From contig CAIXIX010000121.1 in NCBI GenBank assembly GCA_903919615.1, forward strand, positions 1 to 40,236: a stretch of 40,236 nt of DNA, written 5' to 3'. This document shows, one piece after another, positions 8,899 through 18,598 of this stretch; position 1 is the first letter of the stretch; every line of letters begins with the position of its first letter. Origin of the DNA: an uncultured Chthonomonas sp. (GTDB lineage: Bacteria > Armatimonadota > Chthonomonadetes > Chthonomonadales > Chthonomonadaceae). The notes below the pieces were generated by a model. That model saw only the letters and a program-made list of their open reading frames with translations, was not told where the DNA came from and searched no databases. The translations under genes were made by a program, and so were the position numbers.

Positions 8899-9306
8899 CT
8901 ATTTGGCCCGCATACGATTATTTCTTGGGTTGTGCTCTAGCTCGCAAAGACCAAGCTCTTCCATGAGCGGGGGAATGTAGACGCCGAACCGACCGCGCAG
9001 CCCTTTTTTCAAACCATACCAGCCACCAACAGGATTAGTCTCCGATCGTCCCCAGGCTTCAACCGTGCCTTCGGCTGCAGGTTTCTGCTCATCGGCGCCG
9101 CCAAGTTCAACCCAATCGCCCGCAGTTTTCAGCATAGTGTGCAGGTGTTCAACACAGCGGGCATCGTACAGCAACACCGTCTTACCTACTGTGCAGACAA
9201 TTACTTCTAGGCCGTCCTTTGTATCCATATGCATCGTGTACTCAGAGGAGCCCGGCGGAGTCTTGAGTAACCAGGGATTGTCTTTCGTTCGATTGAGCAG
9301 ATTCAT
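8899..9306 (-). CDS. Small conserved-looking protein of unknown function
   Basis: I do not recognise this 135-residue protein with confidence. It has no signal peptide or membrane segment and is probably cytoplasmic. It contains a short beta-rich first half (GLEVIVCTVGKTVLLYDAR), a segment rich in Gly and Trp (VEAWGRSETNPVGGWYGLKKG) and a charged tail. The length and a good ribosome site (GAGGG six bases before the ATG) argue for a real gene. It is the first gene of the minus-strand run and lies just downstream of a candidate promoter in the divergent region. Its place upstream of an esterase and two glycan hydrolases gives no firm clue to function. Confidence 0.65.
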   Translation of the reverse strand: MNLLNRTKDNPWLLKTPPGSSEYTMHMDTKDGLEVIVCTVGKTVLLYDARCVEHLHTMLKTAGDWVELGGADEQKPAAEGTVEAWGRSETNPVGGWYGLKKGLRGRFGVYIPPLMEELGLCELEHNPRNNRMRAK

Positions 9307-9397
9307 GTTAGCCCTCGCAGTAAGCCTCAGGGTATCGCCCCTTTAGTAATTTCAAAGTGCTATGGAACGGGGACGAGCAGATTGTGTGGAGAATAGC

Positions 9398-9426
9398 ACG
9401 ATAGATCGTTACATATTGAGAGTAAA
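9398..9426 (-). promoter_or_regulatory. Candidate sigma-70-type promoter for the minus-strand run
   Basis: Read on the minus strand, TTTACT (9426-9421) and TATCGT (9403-9398) lie 17 bases apart. Each hexamer matches the sigma-70 consensus at four of six positions. It would drive the small unknown gene and possibly the hydrolases behind it. The inverted repeat ACGATAGATCGT covers the -10 and could be an operator. Weak evidence. Confidence 0.3.
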
Positions 9427-9438
9427 AATTCGCTTCTG

Positions 9439-9467
9439 TTGCAGAACTTGCTCAATATCAGGATAAT
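9439..9467 (+). promoter_or_regulatory. Candidate promoter for the NRPS operon
   Basis: TTGCAG (9439-9444) and GATAAT (9462-9467) are separated by 17 bases. The -10 matches the consensus at five of six positions and the -35 at three. Transcription from here would leave a leader of roughly 150-210 bases before the NRPS start. No riboswitch or attenuator structure is obvious in that leader. Confidence 0.35.
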
Positions 9468-9620
9468 TTCATATGCGCCATGAGTCGCGATTGAGGTTGG
9501 AATTACAACTCTGGCTAGTTGATGCTATTTCACGGATAGAGTTATTTATCCGGTGCCATTAATTCAATGCTTGTGATGTCGCTCATTTTATGGGGAAACC
9601 CGTTGCATGTGTGATTCACG

Positions 9621-12600
9621 ATGACCGCAAGCGTGCCTCTTGTTCTTTCACAGTCGTTGCGTCGTCGAAGGAGACACTGCGTCCTAATGACCGTTTATGA
9701 GCAGACCAATGTCAATTTGGGCGGATTGTCATGTAACCTGTTGTCCCTGATTGACCGCCAGGTTGAGGCCACTCCTGATGCGACGGCGCTGATTTTTGAG
9801 GGCAGAACACTTACCTATCAAGAACTCAATCGCCGCGCAAACCAGCTTGCAAACTTTCTGGTAAAGCAAGGCGTGCGTCCGGAGACTCTCGTTGGGCTGT
9901 GTGTTGAACGCTCGTTCGAGATGGTAATCGGCATCCTGGGGATCTTGAAGGCAGGCGGAGCCTATGTGCCGGTGGACCCTGACTATCCGGCCGATCGCAT
10001 TAGATTTATACTGGAAGATAGTGCCGCGCAGATAATTCTCACCCAGAACCATTTGAAGGCTAGAACATCGCACTTTGGAGCAGCAATCTTGTGTATGGAT
10101 TCTGAACGAGAGCTGCTCGAACGCGAACCGATCACCGCACCCGATAATTCGTCGCACACACCCCAAGACCTTATCTACGTACTGTACACCTCCGGTTCCA
10201 CAGGCAAGCCAAAAGGTGTCATGCTTACGCACGATGCCATTGCAAACCATATGCACTGGATGCAACAGCACTATTGCATTAACTCAGAAGCTCGAATTTT
10301 GCAGAAGACGCCGTTTAGTTTCGATGCCGCAGGATGGGAGTTTCTTGTTCCATTGATGATTGGAGCCCGGCTTGTGATCGCTAGGCCCGGCGGCCACCTG
10401 GATCCCGACTATCTTGTGGATATTATTATTCGGTGTGGAATTACGGACATTACTTTTGTACCGTCGATGTTGAATGCTTTTCTGGAAGCGGAAAGCAGTC
10501 ACTTATGCGGATCACTTAAGCGCGTCTTCTGTGGAGGGGAGCAACTTTCTGCCGCGACCCGAGACCGATTTTTTGCGGCCTTGCCAAACTGCGATCTGCA
10601 CAACCATTATGGTCCAACTGAGGCAGCAATCGATGTCACTTACTGGCAATGCCACCGTGATGACACCGCTTCGGTGGTACCTATTGGCTGGCCAATTCCG
10701 AACGTTACGACGCGCATCTTAGATTCGCAAGGGAAGCGAGTGGGCATAAATGCGCCAGGTGAGCTATGTCTTGGAGGCATCTGCCTGGCACGAGGTTACT
10801 TAAATCGACCCGAGCTCACGGCCGAGAAGTTCATTCCAGACGTTTACAGCTCTGAATCCGGAGCCCGCCTATACAGAACCGGCGACCTGGCAAGGTGGCG
10901 CACTGATGGCAGTATCGAATATCTTGGCCGATTGGATTTTCAGGTGAAGCTCCGGGGGCAGCGAATTGAGCTCGGCGAGATAGAAGCAACGATTTTATCT
11001 CAATTGGTTGTGAAAGAGTGTGTGGTCGTGGCGCGAGAGGATCAGCCCGGTGATCAGCGTCTCGTTGCCTACGTCGTTTGTTGCTCCAGGACAAGTAATG
11101 ATTCGGATCTGGAAGAGCAGCTAAAAGAGACCTTACGTGGGCGTTTGCCAGAGTACATGGTGCCCGCGCATATTCTATTCCTGGATCGAATGCCCCTATC
11201 CGCTAACGGCAAGTTAGATCGCAAGGCGCTGCCCGCGCCAGATCTCAGTCAACTGGCGATGCCTTCCAACAATGGTCCCCTGACTTGGACCGAGGAGGTC
11301 TTGACAAAGATCTGGAGCGAAGTCCTGCGAGTTCCGGCGCCAGGATTGCATCAGAATTTCTTCGCGCTTGGCGGGCATTCACTTCTTGCAGTTCAGATTA
11401 CCTCCAGGATGCGTGCCGCGTTTGATGTATCGATCCCCATTCGGGCATTATTTACTGCGCCTACCATTTCGCAGCTAGCCAGTGAGGTGGATGCCATCAG
11501 GAGACAGGCGCCTGAATATGACTCCCGACAGGACCTCCATAATGAACTCGACACAGTTTCACTCTCGCCTGCACAGGTTTGGCTGGGATATGCGTGTATG
11601 CTCCATCCGGAAAGCCCGCAGTATAACTGCCCCATGCTTGTTCATCTAGAAGGCGAACTCAATCCCGCTGCCTTACATATCAGTATCCAGCGAATGGTGG
11701 AGCGACATGAGTCGCTCAGGTATGCATTCTCTATTGATGGGGGCACACTAGCGGTTCATCTTCGCGATGAGATGGTTGTCGAGATGCAGGTATTTGATCG
11801 GAACAGCATCTCTGTTTCGGTGGATTCCTTGGTTGAGGCCGAGATAAATCGTCCCTTCGATCTGGCAAATGACCCCTTAATCCGGTCCGCGCTATTCAGA
11901 ATTGATTTAACTCATCATCTGCTGTTATTGAACCTTCACCATTTGGTCTCTGATGGCTGGTCGGAACATGTTCTAATTCGTGAACTCGGTGCAAGTTACT
12001 CCTCTGCCAGTTCGGGATCAGCAGACGCGCTGCCTGCGGTAGCGGTACGCTATCGGGATTTCGCGTCCAGAATGCGCTGCATCCAGAGTTCAGCGGAATA
12101 CGCAGCCAACATGTCGTACTGGAACCATCAATTGAGTGATGTGCCGGTGCGCCTCACGATTCCCACGGATTACCCTCGCCCGATTATCTTGAGTGGTAAA
12201 GGCGCACAGATTTCCATTCATCTCCCGGCCGATCTTGTGACTGCCGTGCGTGAGTTGTCGCGGCGAAGCGGTGTCACACCCTTTATGACACTTATGGCGG
12301 CCTGGCAGGCGCTCCTGTTCAGGCACACCAGTCAGAACAAATTTGCCGTCTATTCACCCTTCGTAGGAAGAGACTCTGAGCAGACCGAGGGGTTGGTCGG
12401 TTATTGCGCAAATGTTTTGCCGGTTCGAGCGCAAGTTTTGGGCGACGATACCGTATCCACACTTCTTAGCCGTGTCCGCGGTACGGTGTTCGATGCCCTT
12501 GAGTTCCAGAATATCGGGCTGGCACAGCTAGACAACGCACCTGGCGTACAAACCCTGTTTGTTCTTCAGCCTGAAATGTCTGACCAGGTCGAATTTGGCG

Positions 12601-15600
12601 GCCTTCAGGTGCAATACCAACCTCTTCGCACGAAGACATCAAAATTCGAGTTGAGCCTGGATCTAACAGAAAATCGCAATGAGATTACCGGATACCTTGA
12701 GTTTAGTACCGATCTGTTCTCGCACAGGACTGTAGAACGTTTGGCAGACCAGTTTTGCACGCTGTTACGATCGTTTGTTCAGCATGCCGATCTCCCGATC
12801 TCCCGCATAAACATCGTGCCTGAGGCTGTACGCGATCAACTTGCGTGTTGGAACTCCACCGAGGTAGCACTGCCGGATGCGAAAGGAATCCATGAGCTCT
12901 TTGAGGCCAGAGCGGAAGAGACGCCATATGCTATCGCCGTTCAATGCGATGAAAAATCGCTGACATATTACGAACTAAACAGCGCGGCGAATAGGATTGC
13001 GCACCTGCTGATTTTGAAGGGCATAACGCCCGGAGGGCAGATCGCAATATGCGCAGAGCGCTCCATCGAGATGGTCACCGGTATCCTCGGGATAATAAAG
13101 GCCGGTTGCGCGTACATTCCACTCGATCCAGATCATCCCGTCCAGCGCCTCAAATATATCGCCGACAACGCCGGTGTCGCTGCGCTGATCTCAGTATCTG
13201 CCCTTTCAGAAAGAGTGCCCGATTGTTTAGAGCCCGTGATTCTCCTGGATCGAGATCGGGGTGAAATTGACGCACTCCCGAATAACAATCCGGGCTTGCA
13301 GGTGCCATTAGACGCGGCCGCCTATGTGATGTATACATCGGGGTCTACCGGGCAGCCAAAAGGCGTTGTCTACCCGCATCGCGGGCTGATAAATACCCTT
13401 ATCTGGATGCAATCCGTTCTCAATCTAAACACGGATGACCGCGTTCTGTTCAAGACGCCCTTTGGTTTTGACGTTTCCGGATGGGAGCTTTTCTGGCCGC
13501 TAATTAGTGGCGCCTCAATTGTCGTCGCAAAGCCTGGCGGACACCTGGATGTTAGGTACCTGATCGATACAATCGAGCAGTACTCGATTTCTACAGTTAA
13601 CTTTGTGCCCTCCATGTTGAACCTCTTTCTCGAGGCCTCCGATTGCGGGCAATGCAGCACGTTACGCAGAGTCATTTCAGCGGGCGAAGCGCTCACTTCA
13701 TCGACACGTGATCAGTTCTTTGAGAAGTTCAAACATGCCGAACTTCACAACATCTATGGCCCAACCGAGACAAATGGCATTACCTGGTTCCAGTGTCAGC
13801 CCGATGATACAGACTGCAGGATACCAATCGGTCGCCCAATTGCCAACAGCCAGGTCTGGATACTGGATGACGCGATGCAGCCCGTCACAATCGGTTCAAT
13901 CGGCGAAATCTATCTTGGCGGAGTGAATGTTGCATCTGGGTATCTCAATAGGGATGACTTGACCGCTGAGAGGTTCTTGCCAGACCCTTTCAGCCATGTG
14001 CAGAATGCGCGGCTCTACCGTACGGGAGACCTTGCGCGATGGCGTGAAGATGGCTGCGTTGAGTATCTTGGCCGATGCGACTATCAGGTGAAAATCCGCG
14101 GTCAGAGGATCGAGCTTGGGGAGATCGAGGTTGTTCTGAACGGACACGAGGCTGTTACTGAAACAGCAGTGCTTGCTCGTGAGGATTTTCCGGGCGACGT
14201 GAGGCTTGTGGCGTACGTTACGACAGAGGACAACGCCGTTGCAAACGATGAGCTTGAACTTGAGCTACAGGACGCAGTGCGACTGCGCTTGCCCGATTAT
14301 ATGGTTCCCAGCCAATTTGTATTTCTCGAGCGCTTCCCAATATCTGCGAATGGAAAGCTAGATCGTAAGGCGCTCCCAACGCCGGACCGTATCGCTGACG
14401 AGGGAGCAAACCTCACCGCACCCGTTACAGAAACTGAAAAACTCATTGCAGGTATCTGGTGTGATGTGCTTCGCCTTCCTTGTGTGGGCATCGACCAGGA
14501 CTTCTTTGCATTAGGTGGCCATTCGCTAACTGCATTACAGGTTTCGCTACGGCTGAGCAAAGCGCTGAGGGCCACCGTGCCGATGGACGCGCTGTTCAGC
14601 GCACTAACGATCAGGCGCCTATCGGCTGATGTGGACAATTTGGTCACTAGCGGTTCTGGAAACGTAGTTGATGAGGAGCCGATCGGGCATTCTGCGGTTG
14701 CCGTTATGTCGCCAATGCAGCGCTGGCTCGGATATGCCTGCGCTCAAAACCCTCATAGCGCGCTTTACAACATCCCCATTGTGCTTCATCTGAATGGAAC
14801 GCTAGATAAGGCAGCGCTTCAGGCCGCTCTCCAGCAGATTGTGAACAGACATGAACCGCTTCGCTCAAACTTCGTGGTTGAAGATGACAATCTAAGCCTG
14901 CTCATCAACGAATCGGTCAAGGTTCACCTTGAGTCAACAGACCTTTCAGATATGGACCAGCGCGAAGAATTGGCTGATGCAGCAATCCGGCAGGAGGCGT
15001 GTCGCGCCTTTGATCTTGCGAATGAGCCATTAATCCGTGCGAAGTTGTGGGATATGGCGCCGGATTGCCACATCCTTCTCGTGAACGTACACCATCTCGT
15101 ATTCGATGGTTGGTCCGAAGGCGTGCTGCTGCGCGAAGTCAGCGCGGTTTACAACGCATTTGTAACCGGAACTCCTAGTTCGTTGCCAGGCTTGCCCATT
15201 CGCTATCGCAACTATGCGGCATGGAAGCGAGAGAAGCAGAAGAGTGACGCATACGCTGCGCAATTATGCCACTGGAACGAGCAGCTTCGAGGTGTGCCCG
15301 CACAGCTTGAACTGCCAACCGATCGTCCGCGACCGCAGTCCGTTTCGCCGCGGGGTGGGCAGGTTCCGATAGCAATTTCACCGGAAATGGCTCATGCCCT
15401 CAATGATGTCTCCCGAAGACGCGGTGTAACGCTGTTTATGACCCTGATGGCAGCCTGGCAGTCGCTCCTGTTTAGATACTCTGGGCAGGAGGATTTTGTC
15501 GTATACTCTCCGTTTGCCGGCAGAACCGATCCGCAGGTAGATAATTTGATCGGGTACTTCGTGAACGTACTGCCAATTCGAGCATCGTTCAATGCTGGCA

Positions 15601-18593
15601 CCACGATCTCCGCACTGCTGCACCGTGTTCGCGAAATTTGCCTGGATGCCTTTGTTAACCAGGACGTCTCGTCCGAACAGATTGAGAGCGCTCCGCGCGC
15701 CCAAACACTGCTTGTTCTACAGAACACGCCTGTCCAATCGCTAAATATGCAAGGGGTCGATGTAACAAGGCAAAGCGTTCAAACCGAAACCTCCAAGTTT
15801 GAACTTAGTGTTGTGCTTTCAGAAAACGAGGATGGCATCGCGGGGTTCATAGAATTCAGTTCTGACCTGTTTGAAGAAGCGACCGCTGCCAGGGTCGGGT
15901 CTCATTTTCTGAATCTGATTGCAGCTTTTGCTTCCGGGGAAGATGTTCCGATTGCGCAACTCGATATGCTAAGCGTTGCTGAGCGTGATGAATTGGTGAG
16001 TTGGAACGAAACACAAACCGCATATCCTCGCGATATGTCGATTACAGAGCTTTTTGCCACTCAAGTTTCGGCGTCACCGAACGCAATAGCTCTAGTTTGT
16101 GGTAATCGAGAGTCGACCTATCATGAGCTTGATGGCATATCGAACACGCTCGCTGCAGTCATCACGGAACAGGGTATAGGGTTTGGCGACTGCGTTGGCG
16201 TTTACATGGACCGTTCTATTGAGCTGGTAGCAACAATCCTGGCCATTCTAAAAGTTGGAGCGGCTTACGTGCCGCTAGACACAGGGTATCCAAAGGACCG
16301 TGTGCGTAAAATGGTCGACACATGCGGTGTGAAGCTGATCGCGACGCGAAACTTCAGCTCCGTTGGCAAAATCTTTCCGGGCATCTGCTCCATCACCATT
16401 GAGTCCAGTGATGCGTATATATTGAATCCGCGCGTTTCGCCGCAAAGCACCTCGATTAATCCCGAATTGGCATGTTACGTGATGTTTACATCAGGATCGA
16501 CAGGCGAGCCAAGAGGGGTGATCATTCCGCATCGGGGTGTCGTACGGCTTGTAAAGGGCTCGAACTGCGTTACAGCGAGCCCGGGCGACCGATTTCTGCT
16601 CGTGTCTCCCACCTCCTTCGATGCCTCAACACTAGAGCTCTGGGCGCCGCTTCTCAACGGCGCCACACTTTATATCTTTGAGCCACAAGTTCCCACATTA
16701 CGAGAACTTATCGACTTCGTTGCCGAAAACCAGATCAGCACCCTTTGGGTAACCTCAAGTCTCTTCCAGCTAATAATGTTGGAGAATCCAGATGGTCTTT
16801 CCTCAGTGAAAACGATGTATACGGGTGGTGATATTGTTTCTCCTGCGGCTGCACGGGCCTTTCTTTCGGCCAATCCGAGCAGCGTACTGCTAAACGGATA
16901 CGGCCCAACCGAGAATACGACCTTTACAACCTGTCATGTGCTGAGCAGCGCAGAGATGGTTGAAGAGCCTGTCCCGATTGGGGTGCCGATATCAAATACC
17001 TCCGTTTGGATTCTGGATAGCGCACAGAACCTTGCGCCAATCGGTGTTCCCGGAGAACTCTGTGCTGCTGGTGATGGTCTTTCGCTAGGATACATCAATC
17101 GCCCGGATTTGAATGATAATCTGTTTGTCACATTCCATTCTCCGCATGGGCCGATCAGGGTGTATCGAACTGGCGACCTGGCACGCTGGCGGAGCGATGG
17201 TGTTATTGAGTTTCTTGGGCGTATCGATAATCAGGTTAAGATTAGCGGATTTAGAATAGAGCCTGGTGAGATAGAGGCTGTTTTGGAAGGGCATCCGGAT
17301 GTCGTTCAGTGTGCAGTGCAGGCCGAAACAGACGCAACTGGTTTGAAATGCCTCGTTGCGTGGATTGCATCGAGAGCCGATATGACAGAACTCGAAAAGG
17401 AGCTTCGCAGCTTCGTTAAACAGCGGCTGCCAGAATATTGTGCGCCAGCCAGGTATCGAATTATTGAGCATCTTCCGCAATCGCCAAACGGAAAACTGGA
17501 CCGCAAAGCCCTGCCAGCTCTTAAAGCTCGTGATATTGAGATTGATGGATTTACCGCTGCTCGAACCGAGGATGAGAAGAAGCTGTCCCAGATATGGGCA
17601 AACTTATTGCATGTATCAACAATTGGGATTGATCAGGACTTCTTTGGGCTTGGCGGCCATTCGTTGATGGCGATCCGTATGTTCGCCCGAATTGATGCCG
17701 AGATGGGGCTGAAAGGGAATGTATCTCTCCTGCATCAGGCGCCAACTGTGCGAGAGCTAGCACGTATGCTGAGAAGCAACCTGCACTCCTCAAATAAGTT
17801 CATAAATCCAGTCCAGCCACTAGGAGCGCTTCCTCCGCTGTTCTGCATGTACCGCCTCGACGGCCTCGACATGTGCTACCGCGAACTCGCTATTGCGCTA
17901 GGCCAGAACCAGCCTGTCTATGGATTGCGGCCGCACACTGCTAGCGCGTCGGATGTGCCACCAACAACGATTGCGGAGATCGCTGCCGAATGCGTCCGAG
18001 ATATTAGAGACCTATATCCTGATGGTCCTTACCTGTTGGCTGGCTCATCCTTTGGTGGAACGATCGCTTATGAGGCTGCGCAGCAGCTTCGCGCGGAGGG
18101 AGCTGAGGTTGCGCTGGTGGCTATGTTTGATACCTGTGGAACGGGTGCATGGACTGCACGACTTCCTAGACCGCTGCCAGCAAAGCTTCTCGCGCATGTG
18201 AAAACTCTGTTGGCGTTACCACCCAAGGAAAGGTTGGCTTACATACGCAATAGAATTGGGCACCTTGACAATCCATTCGGAGAGGACGAAGACGCTGCCG
18301 AACTGCGCGCTGAAATCAAGAGGCTGCAGGACGCGCATATGAAGGCTCTCTGGCATTATAGACCCGTTGCATATGCCGGCAGGATGATTACGTTTAAGGC
18401 CGCTGTGCGCAATCCGTTCCGATACGATGACGACCCCACCTTGTGGTGGGGAGATTTGATTGCACCCGAACAGATCGAGACGACCGCTGGTAATCACTAC
18501 ACCATGCTGCAAGCCCCGCATGTTATGGAACTTGCCGATCGGCTGAACAGGCACATTGCCAGTGCACTCGAAAGTGTCGGCTATCGCACCTGA
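9621..18593 (+). CDS. Three-module non-ribosomal peptide synthetase (A-T-C-A-T-C-A-T-TE)
   Basis: The product of up to 2990 residues should assemble and release a tripeptide in the cytoplasm. Order: A1 (about 40-535), T1 (Ser587 in LGGHSL), C1 (HHLVSDG, His773-Gly779), A2 (about 1090-1585), T2 (Ser1635), C2 (HHLVFDG, His1824-Gly1830), A3 (about 2138-2630), T3 (Ser2681), TE (GSSFG with Ser2810, Asp2837, His2959). All key residues are present. There is no leading C domain, so module 1 starts the chain, and no epimerisation domain. Hand-aligned specificity codes are DAWTFGHIDK (A1), DVWNIA then an atypical shortened loop (A2) and DALWYGGTFK (A3, close to valine codes). The ATG at 9687 (AAGGAG 13 bases upstream) is a better start than 9621, whose first 22 residues are Arg-rich and unlike the family. 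No MbtH or phosphopantetheinyl transferase gene is nearby. A GH81 gene follows at once. Confidence 0.95.
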   Translation: MTASVPLVLSQSLRRRRRHCVLMTVYEQTNVNLGGLSCNLLSLIDRQVEATPDATALIFEGRTLTYQELNRRANQLANFLVKQGVRPETLVGLCVERSFEMVIGILGILKAGGAYVPVDPDYPADRIRFILEDSAAQIILTQNHLKARTSHFGAAILCMDSERELLEREPITAPDNSSHTPQDLIYVLYTSGSTGKPKGVMLTHDAIANHMHWMQQHYCINSEARILQKTPFSFDAAGWEFLVPLMIGARLVIARPGGHLDPDYLVDIIIRCGITDITFVPSMLNAFLEAESSHLCGSLKRVFCGGEQLSAATRDRFFAALPNCDLHNHYGPTEAAIDVTYWQCHRDDTASVVPIGWPIPNVTTRILDSQGKRVGINAPGELCLGGICLARGYLNRPELTAEKFIPDVYSSESGARLYRTGDLARWRTDGSIEYLGRLDFQVKLRGQRIELGEIEATILSQLVVKECVVVAREDQPGDQRLVAYVVCCSRTSNDSDLEEQLKETLRGRLPEYMVPAHILFLDRMPLSANGKLDRKALPAPDLSQLAMPSNNGPLTWTEEVLTKIWSEVLRVPAPGLHQNFFALGGHSLLAVQITSRMRAAFDVSIPIRALFTAPTISQLASEVDAIRRQAPEYDSRQDLHNELDTVSLSPAQVWLGYACMLHPESPQYNCPMLVHLEGELNPAALHISIQRMVERHESLRYAFSIDGGTLAVHLRDEMVVEMQVFDRNSISVSVDSLVEAEINRPFDLANDPLIRSALFRIDLTHHLLLLNLHHLVSDGWSEHVLIRELGASYSSASSGSADALPAVAVRYRDFASRMRCIQSSAEYAANMSYWNHQLSDVPVRLTIPTDYPRPIILSGKGAQISIHLPADLVTAVRELSRRSGVTPFMTLMAAWQALLFRHTSQNKFAVYSPFVGRDSEQTEGLVGYCANVLPVRAQVLGDDTVSTLLSRVRGTVFDALEFQNIGLAQLDNAPGVQTLFVLQPEMSDQVEFGGLQVQYQPLRTKTSKFELSLDLTENRNEITGYLEFSTDLFSHRTVERLADQFCTLLRSFVQHADLPISRINIVPEAVRDQLACWNSTEVALPDAKGIHELFEARAEETPYAIAVQCDEKSLTYYELNSAANRIAHLLILKGITPGGQIAICAERSIEMVTGILGIIKAGCAYIPLDPDHPVQRLKYIADNAGVAALISVSALSERVPDCLEPVILLDRDRGEIDALPNNNPGLQVPLDAAAYVMYTSGSTGQPKGVVYPHRGLINTLIWMQSVLNLNTDDRVLFKTPFGFDVSGWELFWPLISGASIVVAKPGGHLDVRYLIDTIEQYSISTVNFVPSMLNLFLEASDCGQCSTLRRVISAGEALTSSTRDQFFEKFKHAELHNIYGPTETNGITWFQCQPDDTDCRIPIGRPIANSQVWILDDAMQPVTIGSIGEIYLGGVNVASGYLNRDDLTAERFLPDPFSHVQNARLYRTGDLARWREDGCVEYLGRCDYQVKIRGQRIELGEIEVVLNGHEAVTETAVLAREDFPGDVRLVAYVTTEDNAVANDELELELQDAVRLRLPDYMVPSQFVFLERFPISANGKLDRKALPTPDRIADEGANLTAPVTETEKLIAGIWCDVLRLPCVGIDQDFFALGGHSLTALQVSLRLSKALRATVPMDALFSALTIRRLSADVDNLVTSGSGNVVDEEPIGHSAVAVMSPMQRWLGYACAQNPHSALYNIPIVLHLNGTLDKAALQAALQQIVNRHEPLRSNFVVEDDNLSLLINESVKVHLESTDLSDMDQREELADAAIRQEACRAFDLANEPLIRAKLWDMAPDCHILLVNVHHLVFDGWSEGVLLREVSAVYNAFVTGTPSSLPGLPIRYRNYAAWKREKQKSDAYAAQLCHWNEQLRGVPAQLELPTDRPRPQSVSPRGGQVPIAISPEMAHALNDVSRRRGVTLFMTLMAAWQSLLFRYSGQEDFVVYSPFAGRTDPQVDNLIGYFVNVLPIRASFNAGTTISALLHRVREICLDAFVNQDVSSEQIESAPRAQTLLVLQNTPVQSLNMQGVDVTRQSVQTETSKFELSVVLSENEDGIAGFIEFSSDLFEEATAARVGSHFLNLIAAFASGEDVPIAQLDMLSVAERDELVSWNETQTAYPRDMSITELFATQVSASPNAIALVCGNRESTYHELDGISNTLAAVITEQGIGFGDCVGVYMDRSIELVATILAILKVGAAYVPLDTGYPKDRVRKMVDTCGVKLIATRNFSSVGKIFPGICSITIESSDAYILNPRVSPQSTSINPELACYVMFTSGSTGEPRGVIIPHRGVVRLVKGSNCVTASPGDRFLLVSPTSFDASTLELWAPLLNGATLYIFEPQVPTLRELIDFVAENQISTLWVTSSLFQLIMLENPDGLSSVKTMYTGGDIVSPAAARAFLSANPSSVLLNGYGPTENTTFTTCHVLSSAEMVEEPVPIGVPISNTSVWILDSAQNLAPIGVPGELCAAGDGLSLGYINRPDLNDNLFVTFHSPHGPIRVYRTGDLARWRSDGVIEFLGRIDNQVKISGFRIEPGEIEAVLEGHPDVVQCAVQAETDATGLKCLVAWIASRADMTELEKELRSFVKQRLPEYCAPARYRIIEHLPQSPNGKLDRKALPALKARDIEIDGFTAARTEDEKKLSQIWANLLHVSTIGIDQDFFGLGGHSLMAIRMFARIDAEMGLKGNVSLLHQAPTVRELARMLRSNLHSSNKFINPVQPLGALPPLFCMYRLDGLDMCYRELAIALGQNQPVYGLRPHTASASDVPPTTIAEIAAECVRDIRDLYPDGPYLLAGSSFGGTIAYEAAQQLRAEGAEVALVAMFDTCGTGAWTARLPRPLPAKLLAHVKTLLALPPKERLAYIRNRIGHLDNPFGEDEDAAELRAEIKRLQDAHMKALWHYRPVAYAGRMITFKAAVRNPFRYDDDPTLWWGDLIAPEQIETTAGNHYTMLQAPHVMELADRLNRHIASALESVGYRT

Positions 18594-18598
18594 TCACT

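Larger units (their letters stand above)
9307..9620. other. Divergent intergenic region upstream of the NRPS gene
   Basis: This 314-base gap (380 bases if the NRPS starts at its second Met) separates the minus-strand run from the plus-strand run and holds no gene that I can support. It is relatively AT-rich and carries candidate promoters in both directions, listed separately. A short inverted repeat ACGATAGATCGT at 9398-9409 overlaps the minus-strand -10 candidate. Confidence 0.5.
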
